64,000 nt of DNA from an uncultured Saprospiraceae bacterium (GCA_937942435.1 CALDEM010000019.1:1-64000), one strand, 5' to 3'; counted from the stretch's first letter, positions 1-9,318 are shown. Translations and numbers: made by a program. The notes: generated by a model not told the origin, from the letters alone.

Positions 1-137
1 CCTCGATATGGACCTATGTTGCGCCACTCCATCTTTTCATAGAAGGAAGCGGGTATGTCATCGTTTGATTGAGTTTGACCTTGCGGCAAATATGATAAGC
101 CGAAAAACAGCAGTGAGATAAGTGTAGTGAGTCTCAT
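1..137 (-). CDS. N-terminal fragment of an exported BNR/sortilin-like repeat protein
   Basis: This gene runs off the left edge; only its first 45 codons are present. It starts at the ATG at 137 with a signal peptide of about 23 residues (MRLTTLISLLFFGLSYLP, then a polar stretch). The mature N-terminus ends in EWRNIGPYRG. The W-R-x-I-G-P-x-R-G signature opens many secreted Bacteroidota proteins with VPS10/sortilin-type beta-propeller (BNR, glycosyl-hydrolase-like) repeats. That family match is from memory of the motif; the propeller itself lies outside the window. The two short hairpin repeats at 208-275 lie upstream of it. Confidence 0.6.
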   Translation of the reverse strand, partial: MRLTTLISLLFFGLSYLPQGQTQSNDDIPASFYEKMEWRNIGPYR

Positions 138-207
138 GAAATATAAGTTGAATTTTGAAAGAGAAAAGGTAGTGAAATAAATAGAAATGTGTTTGAAGTG
201 ATATTGT

Positions 208-275
208 GTTGAGGTTGTGCAACTCAACTAGCGCAGATAATATGCATAGGTCCGCTAAGAGAGGTTTGTAACCTC
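208..275. repeat. pair of REP-like intergenic hairpins
   Basis: Two short inverted repeats lie between the diverging ends at 137 and 319. The first is GTTGAG/CTCAAC at 208-228 around a 9-nt centre. The second is GAGGTT-TGT-AACCTC at 261-275. The second matches the hairpin type GAGATT-N3-AATCTC found in the tandem repeats at 8.6-10.9 kb, and a related arm occurs at 3099-3146. I read them as members of one dispersed REP-like family, possibly acting as transcript ends. Confidence 0.5.
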
Positions 276-318
276 GATCAATATTTGACACTTGAAACAT
301 GACACCTTTCGCGACGAT

Positions 319-1005
319 TTAACCAATTATCTTTCTCACCTTTTCCTCATAAGTCAATCCAATAGGGATCATGGTATCTCCTATTCTAATTCTTTTCTTC
401 TCGATATACTCTATCTTCTCAATTGCAATCATGTAAGACTTATGAACTCGGATAAATTGACGAGGAGAAAGGCGATTTTCAAAAGAGCTTAGTTTTTCAA
501 GTGTCAAGATTTTTTTATCTGCACATACGATGTTGCAGTAGTCACCATTGCCTTGGAGGTAGAGGATATCTGAAGTATTGATCTTTTGTAGGCGATACTC
601 TGACTTGACAAAGAGGAACTGTTGAGAGTCATCTTGTATTGTCTTTTGCTTGGTGTGCAGTGATCTATATCGATCTATGGCATCTAAAAAACGGATGAAG
701 CTGATGGGCTTGACGAGATAGTCTAAGGCCTTAAGCTCAAAGCCCTCCACGGCAAACTCTGGATATGCTGTCGTGAATATGATCTCAATGCTTGGATCAA
801 CAATCTTAGCCAGTTGCGTGCCGCTGAGTTCAGGCATCTGTATATCAAGAAAGACAAGATCAACCTGTTTATCTTTTAGAATATTCAAAGCTGACAGTGG
901 GTTATGAAACACACCAAGAAGATGGATATCTTCTACCTTTTCGGTATAAGAGCTCAATAGCTGAGCCGCCAAAGGCTCGTCATCTATGATGATACAATTG
1001 ATCAC
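319..1005 (-). CDS. LytTR-family response regulator
   Basis: This is a 228-residue two-component regulator. The receiver domain (about 1-120) has the acidic pair D8-D9, phospho-acceptor D54 in FLDIQMPELSG, the T78/T79 switch residues and K99 in YLVKP. A LytTR DNA-binding domain follows (about 128-228, with FIRVHKSYMIAI typical of its core). It should bind DNA repeats upstream of target genes when phosphorylated. Its start overlaps the end of the kinase gene by 4 bp (ATGA), so the two are co-transcribed and probably translationally coupled. The cognate kinase is therefore the protein at 1002-2024. Targets are not evident from the window. Confidence 0.93.
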   Translation of the reverse strand: MINCIIIDDEPLAAQLLSSYTEKVEDIHLLGVFHNPLSALNILKDKQVDLVFLDIQMPELSGTQLAKIVDPSIEIIFTTAYPEFAVEGFELKALDYLVKPISFIRFLDAIDRYRSLHTKQKTIQDDSQQFLFVKSEYRLQKINTSDILYLQGNGDYCNIVCADKKILTLEKLSSFENRLSPRQFIRVHKSYMIAIEKIEYIEKKRIRIGDTMIPIGLTYEEKVRKIIG

Positions 1006-2024
1006 TGGCTTGGAATTGTAATGTCTAAAAAATATCTATCATCAACGATTTTGCTAGTCATCGTATAGTTACTTTCATACAAGAGCTGTAATCTTCTTTC
1101 TAAATTAGATAGCCCTATACCACCGGTCTGATCTTTCAGTTTGTGATTGACCTTATTTGAACTTGCAATATGAATTTGATTACCTTTTTTGTTTATAGTC
1201 GTTTGAGCTGATGACTCTGAAGTACTCAGATCCCCATGTTTGATTACATTCTCTACGATAGGCATCAGCAGGTGCTGAGGTACTTGCATGGATACGTTTT
1301 GCACATTAGTATCTATTTTATAATGGAGATCATATGGTGCTCTTAATTTTGAAAGTTCTATATATTGATTCGCAATGCTTATTTCTTTTTCTAAGGATTC
1401 AAAGTCTTTTGATTCATATAAGGAGTACTTCAAGATGTCGGTTAAGCTATCCATAGCTGGAAGTGCTTGATCAGATTTATGAAATACGAGCGAGTAGATG
1501 TTATTCATCGAGTTAAGTAAGAAGTGCGGATTGATCTGAGCCTTCAGTAAGGCCATCTCCATGTTTTTCTTTGAAATAACAAGTTCTGTTTCTCTCTTTT
1601 GTTTGTAAAGAGAATAGGTAACAAAGTAATAGATGGCGCCAAAAGTGATATATCTAAAAGCATAGAAGTAATTATCTATGATGTAATTTTTTAAGCCATA
1701 GTTAGGGTGATAGTTGGTTTGATCAAATAGTGCCTCACTTAAGATCTGCTCTATGAAGTATCTGCAGCTGATGGTGATTAATGCTGCGGCGATCAGTCCT
1801 AGAGCACAATGAGACCATTTCCGTGAAGGGTAATATCTATGCAAAGTCGCATAAGATATGATCACATAGAGGAAAGGTATAAACAAGGATGTAATGCTAA
1901 ATATACTGCTGGTCAGATCAAAACTATCAGTCTGACCCTTGATGAGCAGGTCTCTAAGAGCGCCCTCTATGAAAAAGTAGTACAAGAGGTAAGCGAGAAC
2001 CAGTCTGCCAAAGTTGAACTTCAT
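1002..2024 (-). CDS. LytS-type membrane sensor histidine kinase
   Basis: This 340-residue kinase has four or so hydrophobic segments in residues 5-140 and a short linker, then the His_kinase domain (PF06580 type). The phospho-accepting H167 lies in AQINPHFLLNSMNNIYSL. The N-box around N259 reads LMPIVENVIKHG, and the G-box is GGIGLSNLERRL at 301-312. There is no periplasmic sensor domain, so the membrane segments probably sense the signal. It sits upstream of, and overlaps by 4 bp, the LytTR regulator. This arrangement is standard in Bacteroidota, and the signal is unknown. Confidence 0.93.
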   Translation of the reverse strand: MKFNFGRLVLAYLLYYFFIEGALRDLLIKGQTDSFDLTSSIFSITSLFIPFLYVIISYATLHRYYPSRKWSHCALGLIAAALITISCRYFIEQILSEALFDQTNYHPNYGLKNYIIDNYFYAFRYITFGAIYYFVTYSLYKQKRETELVISKKNMEMALLKAQINPHFLLNSMNNIYSLVFHKSDQALPAMDSLTDILKYSLYESKDFESLEKEISIANQYIELSKLRAPYDLHYKIDTNVQNVSMQVPQHLLMPIVENVIKHGDLSTSESSAQTTINKKGNQIHIASSNKVNHKLKDQTGGIGLSNLERRLQLLYESNYTMTSKIVDDRYFLDITIPSQ

Positions 2025-2199
2025 TATGCGGTATATCTTCTTCCAATATCGCCAAGTTATCCTTGATTCTGACGATTTATCGGTGAACTCGGTTTTTTTA
2101 TCTGTCTATTCTTCATTTTGACGTTAGGTGAGATTGAAATAGACAATTACTCGATTCACAGATTCTCACAAATATTAACCTATAAATACCACTAAATTG

Positions 2200-3081
2200 A
2201 TGATAAATAAAAAAGTTATGAAGCATTTAATCGTATTAATGTTTATCGCAATAATAGCTTGCAGTATGTCTGCACAGTCATTAGATCCAGATCAATACCT
2301 AAGTGGAGAGGATAAGGTGCCGGAAGTATTATTGGTCGGAACCTTTCACTTTGGTTATCCTGGCTTGGATGGTCATAAGACTAAAGACGAGTATAAGCTT
2401 GATATTCTTTCAGACCAAAGGCAAGAAGAACTTCGCGAGTTACTCGATTATATCAAGAAGTTTAAACCGACTAAAATCATGATTGAATCAGGTAGAAATA
2501 CTGGCTACCTTATGAATCGGATGCGCAGGTGGGAGAAGGGAGAAGAAGAGTTAGGAAGACGAGAAAGTGACCAGATAGCGATACGACTCGCTCATGAACT
2601 AGAGTTGGATACGATCTATGGCATTGATGCACCTTCTTTGATGAATGAGATGTTTCAATCGAAAGATTCAACAGCGTTTCAGAGTTTTTTCGCTAATATT
2701 TTTGAAGAGCGAGATGAAATGCAGAACAAATTTGAAAATAGATATTGGAATTGGTACGACGTACAAGATCAACTTACCTATGAGATGAGGTTGCTTGATT
2801 TTTTTAAATTTCAAAACACAGATGAGGTTATAGAAAGAATGCATGGTCATTATGTCTTGGATGATAACTATGATGATTACAATAGTATGGATGGTTGGTT
2901 ATTGCTTAACTGGTACAGTCGAAACCTTAGAATTATAAAAAACCTACATAGAATCGAGACTAATGAGGATGATCGCATCATGATACTTTTTGGTGCCGGT
3001 CATATGGCCATCTTAAAACAACAATTAGAAGCAACACCTGAGTATGAGTTAATTAAGTTTGGAGATCTTGAAGGATATTAG
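2200..3081 (+). CDS. DUF5694-family exported protein
   Basis: This is a protein of about 293 residues. I start it at the ATG at 2200 rather than the TTG one codon earlier; another ATG at 2218 would also leave the signal peptide intact. Residues 8-27 form a signal peptide ending near SMSAQ. The body begins with EVLLVGTFHFGYPG and ends with a conserved-looking FGAGHMAILKQQL. This pattern (GTFHF near the N-terminus, GxGH near the C-terminus) matches the DUF5694 family and loosely resembles TraB/erythromycin-esterase-like folds. No reaction can be assigned. It converges on the synthetase gene at 3169-4656 across an 87-bp gap holding a REP-like inverted repeat. Confidence 0.75.
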   Translation: MINKKVMKHLIVLMFIAIIACSMSAQSLDPDQYLSGEDKVPEVLLVGTFHFGYPGLDGHKTKDEYKLDILSDQRQEELRELLDYIKKFKPTKIMIESGRNTGYLMNRMRRWEKGEEELGRRESDQIAIRLAHELELDTIYGIDAPSLMNEMFQSKDSTAFQSFFANIFEERDEMQNKFENRYWNWYDVQDQLTYEMRLLDFFKFQNTDEVIERMHGHYVLDDNYDDYNSMDGWLLLNWYSRNLRIIKNLHRIETNEDDRIMILFGAGHMAILKQQLEATPEYELIKFGDLEGY

Positions 3082-3098
3082 CCAATGTTATGTTGAAG

Positions 3099-3146
3099 TT
3101 GCAAACCTCATCATGCTGCAAAGATGTAACCAATTGAGGTTTGTAA
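3099..3146. repeat. REP-like inverted repeat between convergent genes
   Basis: TTGCAAACCTCA at 3099-3110 pairs with TGAGGTTTGTAA at 3135-3146. All 12 positions pair if one G-U wobble is allowed, with a 24-nt loop. The arm shares GAGGTTTGTAA with the hairpin at 261-275. It lies between two convergent genes and could act as a bidirectional transcript end, although no T-run follows. Confidence 0.45.
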
Positions 3147-3168
3147 CATCGGTAGATATTCACTAAGC

Positions 3169-4656
3169 CTAAGCGTCAGAAGCAACAAAAATCCTCTGCA
3201 ACTCCTTCTTAGTAACCTTGCCCATAACGTTGCGCGGTAGATCATCTTGGATCATATATCGACGTGGTAATTGATAACTTGGAAGCTTGTCTTTGAGCCA
3301 AGATTTTAAGTTTTCAATTGTATCGTTGTCTTTTATAAGGATAAGACTTGCGCCTATGATCTCGCCCCATTCTGGATCGGGGATACCGACTACGCCGCAG
3401 TCTTTTATGTCAGGATGTTTTCTAAGTACCTCTTCTATCTCAAGGGCAGAGATCTTATAACCACCTGACTTTATGATATCCACAGAGTTTCTACCCAGTA
3501 TTCTATAATAACCATCATGGAGGATGGCTATGTCACCCGTCTTAAACCACCCATCTACAAAGCTGCTTTTTGTAGCTTCTGGTTTTTGCCAATACTCCTT
3601 AAATATGTTGGGCCCTTTAACTTGTATCTCTCCGCTTTGATCCTTGGAAACTTCATTGTTTTGCTCATCTGCTATGCGGATGGTGACGCCGTTGAGTGGT
3701 TGACCGATGTGGCCTGGCCTTCGCTCTCCATTGTATGGATTGCTGATGGCCATTCCCATCTCTGTCATGCCGTATCTTTCTAAAAGTGTATGGCCACTTA
3801 TATGTCTCCATTGTTCGAGCGTTGAGATCGGAAGAGCAGCTGATCCAGATACCATCAATCTAAATTCTTTCAAAGCCGCAGATATAGTTTGTTGTTCATG
3901 AGTAGGCAACTCCTTCCAATGATTCATGAGTTTATAATAGATCGTCGGCACAGCCATGAATAGATTTATCTCCTTTTTACAAAAAAGATCAAACACATCT
4001 TGGGCATCAAACTTTACTAAGAACTCACAGCAAGCGCCACTCCATAAAGCACAACTCAGGATGTTGACAATGCCATGGACGTGATGCAAAGGGAGGATAT
4101 TAAGAATATGATCTTCTTTACTCCACTCCCATGAAGTAACTAAAGAAAGTATCTGCGCCTCGATATTGCTATGCGTTGACACTACTCCTTTGGGTGCCCC
4201 AGTTGTGCCGCTGGTATAGATAATCATGGCGCGTCTGTCCATACTGACATCAGGTAACCCACCAGTTTTGTCTGTTATACTATCTAAAGGGATGGATTTT
4301 AAATGGCATGCTGCAAAAAGTGGTTCTACTAAGTCAGCGTACTTTTTAGAATAAACCAGAGACTCAGCTTGTGTGTCGTCTATAACATATTTGACGGAAG
4401 TATAAGGATGCTTAACACAAAGTGGGACCGCTATGCCACCTGCTCTCCATATCGCCCACTGTATACTTACGTAGTCAAAGCTAGGATCTACAATAAATGC
4501 GATCCGCTCTTCATTGAGATCGCTCCGACCGGCTAAAAGCGTATGTGCGATCTTAGCTGAAGCATCAAGTAGATCTAGATAGCTATAGTTCTTCCTATTG
4601 CTTTTTATGGCGACTCGATCTATATGCGATGCCGCGTTATTAATCAGTGTGATCAT
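3169..4656 (-). CDS. malonyl-CoA synthetase (ACSF3/MatB-like acyl-CoA ligase)
   Basis: This 495-residue adenylate-forming enzyme should convert malonate or methylmalonate plus CoA and ATP to the CoA thioester. The P-loop IIYTSGTTGAPKG is at about 145-157, YGMTEMGMAISNP at 295-307, GWFKTGD at 369-375 and the C-terminal catalytic K480 in PRNVMGKVTKKEL. SVDIIKSGGYKISALEIEE (391-409) and TLLERYGMTE are very close to the mitochondrial malonyl-CoA synthetase ACSF3. By contrast, many other acyl-CoA ligases carry ISGG at this point. I therefore favour malonyl over general fatty acyl substrates. It is followed 31 bp upstream on the same strand by the serine hydrolase gene, so the two may share a transcript. 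Confidence 0.8.
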   Translation of the reverse strand: MITLINNAASHIDRVAIKSNRKNYSYLDLLDASAKIAHTLLAGRSDLNEERIAFIVDPSFDYVSIQWAIWRAGGIAVPLCVKHPYTSVKYVIDDTQAESLVYSKKYADLVEPLFAACHLKSIPLDSITDKTGGLPDVSMDRRAMIIYTSGTTGAPKGVVSTHSNIEAQILSLVTSWEWSKEDHILNILPLHHVHGIVNILSCALWSGACCEFLVKFDAQDVFDLFCKKEINLFMAVPTIYYKLMNHWKELPTHEQQTISAALKEFRLMVSGSAALPISTLEQWRHISGHTLLERYGMTEMGMAISNPYNGERRPGHIGQPLNGVTIRIADEQNNEVSKDQSGEIQVKGPNIFKEYWQKPEATKSSFVDGWFKTGDIAILHDGYYRILGRNSVDIIKSGGYKISALEIEEVLRKHPDIKDCGVVGIPDPEWGEIIGASLILIKDNDTIENLKSWLKDKLPSYQLPRRYMIQDDLPRNVMGKVTKKELQRIFVASDA

Positions 4657-4687
4657 TAATCCTCTTTTGTGACTGCCTCTTTTCTAA

Positions 4688-6040
4688 TTATGATTCTATT
4701 GATTTTAATATCTCTTTTAGAAAATCATTGATATTGAAAATGGGATCTTCGGCAAGCCCCATCCTTACGACAACAAGGTCTTTAGAAGGTATGATGAAGA
4801 CATACTGGCCTTGAAAGCCATTGCAAGAGTAAAGATCAGCAGGAACATCGTCGTAAGCACTTTGCTCATGATTGAGCCAGAAGTGCCCTCCGTAGATACC
4901 TTGGCCGTGTTCAGCTGGTGTTTTTGCAAGCTCTACCCACTCTTCATCAATGATTTGATCGCCGTACCAATTTCCATTATTGAGATAGAGTAAACCAAAC
5001 TTCGCCCAGTCCCTTGGAGTTGCATACATAAATGAAGAACCAATAAAGACGCCGCTTTCATCCGTCTCCATCACGGCGCTATTCATGCCGATACGATTGA
5101 ACAGCGTATCATATGGAAACCTTAGGTACTCTTCTTGATTTCCAATTTTGTTTTGGATTAATTTAGAAAGTAGATTAGTCGTTCCACTACTGTATGACCA
5201 GTGCTCACCTGGTTTGTAAACTGGAAACTGTATCCTTGGTATCACTGATACATCTTCAGACATGAACAACATCTTGGTAGCATCAGAAAGTGAAGCATAC
5301 TCTTCTTGAAATGCTAAGCCACTTTGCATCTGTAACAGGTTTTTAAGAGATATTTGACTACGATCGTCATTGGCCCAAGACTCGAAGAGGTTAGTGTCTT
5401 TAATATCCAAGTTGTCATCTTTAGCAAGTACACCAATCAAAGTGCTCGTGATGCTCTTAGCCATTGACCAACCTAAGAGTTCAGTATCTGCTGTATATCC
5501 GTTGGCATACTTTTCAGCAAGGAGTTGGTTTTTATAGACCACGACCACTGCACGTGTCTTTAAGATATCCATGTCCAGACTAGCGTCAAATGCTGAAGCA
5601 ACAGCCTCATTGAGTTTAGTCATGTTGACCTCTGGTGGTATGCTGTCATACTGCAGGTTGGATCCTTTTGGCCATGTGCTGACAGGAGAGACAGCAGGGC
5701 GCCTGATGGAGAGATTAGTGGCATAGTCATCGACTCCATCTATAAGGATACAGCCCACATCATTGCGATATACTGCTGTCCTTGGCGATAGCCCAAAGAT
5801 CGAACTGGTTGCAGATTTTGAGATTTGATTGATCGTTGTCTTTGTAAGAGACAATGGCGATATACCAAGATCTTCTGATTGTATGCTCTCTTGAGATCGT
5901 TCTGATATAAAAGTGCACGAGCACATCTTCTTGGCGGCATATCCGTTGGCTACTGGAAACTGCGGGAAGAATACAAAGTAGATATAGATCGCAGCTGCGA
6001 TGATCAATAAGAGTAGGATGAGTAGTGATTTCTTAATCAT
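4688..6040 (-). CDS. class C beta-lactamase-family serine hydrolase
   Basis: This 450-residue protein begins with one membrane anchor or uncleaved signal (about 4-25). A region of about 120 residues follows before the beta-lactamase/transpeptidase-like fold. The nucleophile motif S192-M-A-K195 and the YSSG motif at 283-286 (general-base Tyr) are present. The family includes esterases, D-aminopeptidases and penicillin-binding-like proteins, and resistance is not implied. Two cysteines in KKMCSC near residue 40 lie just outside the membrane. It lies upstream of the malonyl-CoA synthetase on the same strand and is divergent from the dehydratase gene. Confidence 0.82.
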   Translation of the reverse strand: MIKKSLLILLLLIIAAAIYIYFVFFPQFPVANGYAAKKMCSCTFISERSQESIQSEDLGISPLSLTKTTINQISKSATSSIFGLSPRTAVYRNDVGCILIDGVDDYATNLSIRRPAVSPVSTWPKGSNLQYDSIPPEVNMTKLNEAVASAFDASLDMDILKTRAVVVVYKNQLLAEKYANGYTADTELLGWSMAKSITSTLIGVLAKDDNLDIKDTNLFESWANDDRSQISLKNLLQMQSGLAFQEEYASLSDATKMLFMSEDVSVIPRIQFPVYKPGEHWSYSSGTTNLLSKLIQNKIGNQEEYLRFPYDTLFNRIGMNSAVMETDESGVFIGSSFMYATPRDWAKFGLLYLNNGNWYGDQIIDEEWVELAKTPAEHGQGIYGGHFWLNHEQSAYDDVPADLYSCNGFQGQYVFIIPSKDLVVVRMGLAEDPIFNINDFLKEILKSIES

Positions 6041-6156
6041 GATGACAAGTTAATATTTGCAAAGCGAAGATGTTTTCTTTCGGACGAGAAATTGACGCCA
6101 CGAAAAATTCGCATATTGTGGATAACATAGTCATCAAGAAGAAAAAGCAGAAGTCA

Positions 6157-7866
6157 ATGAAGGAATTAAGAAGCCAGAACTGGTTTGGTAGAAAAGGGAA
6201 AGATGGGTTTATCTATCGAGCTTGGATGAAGAACCAAGGTATACCTGATGATGCATTTAGAGGTAAGCCGGTGATAGGTATCTGTAACACTTGGTCGGAA
6301 CTGACTCCGTGCAATGCTCATTTCAGGGAACTGGCAGAGTCCGTAAAAAGAGGCGTCTTAGAAGCAGGAGGGTTTCCGCTTGAGTTTCCAGTGATGTCGC
6401 TTGGTGAGACCTTGATCAAGCCAACTGCCATGCTATATCGTAACTTGATGAGTATGGATACAGAAGAGTCCATAAGAGCCAATCCACTGGATGGTGTAGT
6501 CTTGTTGGCTGGCTGTGATAAGACAACACCTGCCACGATTATGGGCGCTTGTAGCGTTGATATACCAACTATCGTTGTCTCTGGTGGCCCGATGCTGACC
6601 GGTAAGTATAGAGGTAAAGATGTAGGCACCAGTGATGTCTGGCGTTGGAATGAGCAAAATAGACTTGGTGAGATATCCGATGAAGAGTTTCGGTTTGCAG
6701 AAGGATGTATGGCACGGAGTAGAGGACACTGTGCTGTGATGGGGACAGCCTCAACGATGGCTTGTATGGTCGAGTCTTTAGGCCTATCGCTTCCTGAGAA
6801 TGCCGCGATACCAGCCGCTGACTCAAGGCGTAAGGTCATCTCTCAGCTGAGTGGTCGCAGGATTGTTGATATGGTCAAGGAGGACCTGTGTCTATCTGAT
6901 ATATTGACGAAGGAGACTTTTGAAAACGCTATCATCCTCAATGCCGCGATCGGAGGCTCTACTAACTTTGTAGTACATCTATTAGCGATAGCAGGACGGA
7001 TCGGAGTAGACTTGACATTAGACGATTTTGATAGAGTGGGTAGTCAGATTCCTTTGATGGCTAACCTTCAGCCTTCCGGCAAATACTTTATGGAGGACTT
7101 CTACTATGCGGGTGGACTACCTGCAGTCATCAAGCAGATGGACAAAGACTTACATCGAGATGCGATAACAGTAAATGGAAAATCAATCGGCGATAACTGC
7201 GCGAATGCTGAGATCTACAATAACGAGATCATCGCACAGCGAGATGCACCATATCAAGAAGCCTCTGGTATAGCAGTGGTTTATGGCAACCTATGTCAGA
7301 ACGGGGCTATTATAAAACCATCTGCTGCGACAGCAGAGTTGATGGTGCATACGGGTAAGGCGCTTGTATTTGAAAACATAGAAGACTATCATGCGAAGAT
7401 CAATGATCCAAGCCTTGAAGCAGAAGCAACTGATATACTCGTACTGAAGAACGTGGGCCCTAAAGGATATCCAGGTATGCCTGAAGTGGGCAATATGAGC
7501 GTACCGAAGACATTGCTTGAAGCTGGTGTGACTGACATGGTGCGCATCTCAGATGGACGGATGAGTGGGACGGCATTTGGTACTGTGTTCTTACATGTCT
7601 CGCCAGAATCAGCAGCAGGAGGCAATCTTGCGCTTGTGCAGAACGGCGATATCATAGAAGTAGATGTCCCCAATCGATCACTCAACTTGAAAGTATCTGA
7701 CGAAGTGTTAGCGGAGCGACGCAAGAGTTGGGTGCCAGAAGACTTGGGATATGATAGAGGATATGTGGAGATGTATATCAGAGATGTTGAGGAGTCGCAC
7801 TTGGGAGCAGATCTAAAATTTTTAAAAGGGAAGTCGGGTAGCGAAGTAACAAGAGATTCTCATTAG
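6157..7866 (+). CDS. IlvD/Edd-family sugar-acid dehydratase, L-arabinonate dehydratase-like
   Basis: This protein of 569 residues starts at the ATG at 6157. An upstream in-frame ATG at 6070 would add 29 lysine-rich residues not expected in the family. It begins LRSQNWFGRKGKDGFIYRAW, close to rhizobial L-arabinonate dehydratase and unlike amino-acid-pathway IlvD. Cysteines expected to hold the [2Fe-2S] cluster are C52 (SELTPCN), C120 (AGCDKTTP) and C192 (RGHCAVMGT). The reaction would be dehydration of a C5/C6 aldonate to a 2-keto-3-deoxy acid. No other sugar-acid gene is adjacent, so the substrate (arabinonate, xylonate, fuconate) is inference. The gap to the divergent gene holds AATATTTG, close to a Bacteroidota -7 box. 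Confidence 0.85.
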   Translation: MKELRSQNWFGRKGKDGFIYRAWMKNQGIPDDAFRGKPVIGICNTWSELTPCNAHFRELAESVKRGVLEAGGFPLEFPVMSLGETLIKPTAMLYRNLMSMDTEESIRANPLDGVVLLAGCDKTTPATIMGACSVDIPTIVVSGGPMLTGKYRGKDVGTSDVWRWNEQNRLGEISDEEFRFAEGCMARSRGHCAVMGTASTMACMVESLGLSLPENAAIPAADSRRKVISQLSGRRIVDMVKEDLCLSDILTKETFENAIILNAAIGGSTNFVVHLLAIAGRIGVDLTLDDFDRVGSQIPLMANLQPSGKYFMEDFYYAGGLPAVIKQMDKDLHRDAITVNGKSIGDNCANAEIYNNEIIAQRDAPYQEASGIAVVYGNLCQNGAIIKPSAATAELMVHTGKALVFENIEDYHAKINDPSLEAEATDILVLKNVGPKGYPGMPEVGNMSVPKTLLEAGVTDMVRISDGRMSGTAFGTVFLHVSPESAAGGNLALVQNGDIIEVDVPNRSLNLKVSDEVLAERRKSWVPEDLGYDRGYVEMYIRDVEESHLGADLKFLKGKSGSEVTRDSH

Positions 7867-7911
7867 AGACTTATCATAGATAGTGGCACTAACAAATATA
7901 AAAGAGATATA

Positions 7912-8640
7912 ATGGGACGGATTTTTTTTCCAGTACTACTTCTTGAGTTCTTCTGTATCTGGCATGTTTTTAATAATGACAAAGATCAAAAGTGGTACTT
8001 TATAATTGGGTTGATACCATTATTTGGGAGTCTGTATTATCTCTATTATAACATCTATCTATCTGGTGCAGCCCAATCATCAAACGCAGGTTCCGTTGCT
8101 ACAAGAAAATCTAACGCCAGAATCAAAGAACTTGAAGCTCTTATAGATGTAACAGATACAGTGAGCAATCGCTCACGTCTCGCTGACGAATATTTTAAAA
8201 TAGGCGACTACAAGAAAGCAAGAAATTTGTTCGAATCATGCAGGACAGACGGAGCGCACGATGATGTCGGCATCCTGATCAAACTGGTCGACATATGTTA
8301 TGCACTTGAAGATTATAAAACGACCATCTCCTATGGAGATCAGATCAATGGTGTCTCCCTCTTTGATAAGTCCGAAGAAAAAACTGCGTACGCTTGGGCC
8401 TATTATCACGAAGATAGAATCGATGAAGCAGAAGAAGTATTCAAAGAGATGGATTCGCGATATTCTAACTATGTCCAAAGATTAGAATTTGCAAAGTTTT
8501 ACATCGTCACGGAGCGAGAACCCGCAGCCAAAGAAGTGCTATCCATCTTGATAGAAGAGCTGGACTCTATGCATCAAGAAGAGCAACGCTTAAAGAAAGG
8601 AGTGATCAAAGAGATTAAGGCTTTTTATAAGGGCTTGTAG
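7912..8640 (+). CDS. membrane-anchored TPR-like protein
   Basis: This 242-residue protein has two hydrophobic segments in the first 50 residues (RIFFPVLLLEFFCIW and FIIGLIPLFGSLYYLYY). That layout recalls the PLDc_N membrane hairpin. It is followed by an alpha-helical part from about 65 to the end. Repeated helix pairs such as ADEYFKIGDYKKARNLFES and AYYHEDRIDEAEEVFKEM look like tetratricopeptide repeats. A scaffold role at the inner membrane is likely, and the partner is unknown. It follows the dehydratase by 45 bp on the same strand but need not be functionally linked. The tandem repeat array begins immediately after its stop codon. Confidence 0.65.
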   Translation: MGRIFFPVLLLEFFCIWHVFNNDKDQKWYFIIGLIPLFGSLYYLYYNIYLSGAAQSSNAGSVATRKSNARIKELEALIDVTDTVSNRSRLADEYFKIGDYKKARNLFESCRTDGAHDDVGILIKLVDICYALEDYKTTISYGDQINGVSLFDKSEEKTAYAWAYYHEDRIDEAEEVFKEMDSRYSNYVQRLEFAKFYIVTEREPAAKEVLSILIEELDSMHQEEQRLKKGVIKEIKAFYKGL

Positions 8641-8649
8641 GTTTTGAAG

Positions 8650-9318
8650 TATCTTGCCCACCCGTACCCTTAATCCCTAAAGGGTTGCCAAGCATAAGTT
8701 CATAATTATTAAGAAGCCTGGATTCCCTTCCGTGCTATGCGAGTAGAGCAACCTCATACTAAGCCTGTATTTATCACAAGACACGTTGTACGAGATTTGC
8801 AATCTTGTTCTTTATATCTATTGAGATTTTTAACCTCAAGCTTTGTCTTCCAATATCTTACCCACCCGCGCCCTTAATCCCTAAAGGGTTGCCAAGCAGA
8901 ATTCAGTTAACTCTTTACTAGTGGTCTATTTTTAAAGATGTGGGCGGATTTCCTTCAGTGCCAGGGTGAGTAGAGCAATGTCATACTAAGCCTACATTTA
9001 TCACAAGACACGTTGTACGAGATTTGCAATCTCGTATTCTATATCAGTTGAGATTTTTAATCTCAAGCTTTGTCTTCCAATATCTTACCCACCCGCGCCC
9101 TTAATCCCTAAAGGGTTGCTAAGCAGAACTCAGTTAACTCTTTACTAGTGGAATATTTTTATAGACGTGCGCGGATTCCCTTCAGGGCTAGGGTGAGTAT
9201 AGCAACCTCATACTAAGCCTACATTTATCACAAGACACGTTATACGAGATTTGCAATCTCGTATTCTATATCTATTGAGATTTTTAATCTCAAGCTTTGT
9301 CTTCCAATATCTTACCCA
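8650..9318. repeat. tandem array of ~204-227 bp intergenic repeats (units 1-3 and start of 4)
   Basis: Units begin at TATCTT(A/G)CCCACCCG at 8650, 8854, 9081 and 9308, giving periods of 204, 227 and 227 bp. Each contains CCTTAATCCCTAAAGGGTTG, then TCATACTAAGCCT, then TCACAAGACACGTT. Two hairpins follow. In unit 3 these are ACGAGATT-TGC-AATCTCGT (9244-9262) and TTGAGATT-TTT-AATCTCAA (9275-9293), both perfect 8-bp stems; in unit 1 both stems carry single mismatches. Units 2 and 3 are nearly identical and unit 1 is more diverged. I see no coding frame. Unit 4 is cut after 11 bp by the IS element and resumes at 10633. Function is unknown: a REP-type array or a repeated small-RNA gene are both possible. 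Confidence 0.8.

Noticed and set aside
4688-6040. Antibiotic-resistance beta-lactamase
   Set aside because: The SxxK and YSS motifs are shared by many esterases and peptidases, and nothing points to resistance.
6318-6839. A 173-codon minus-strand frame within the dehydratase gene
   Set aside because: It lies wholly inside a well-conserved IlvD/Edd gene and has no recognisable domain.
8650-9318. CRISPR array
   Set aside because: Units are over 200 bp and are repeated in full, including the parts that would be spacers. No cas gene is near.
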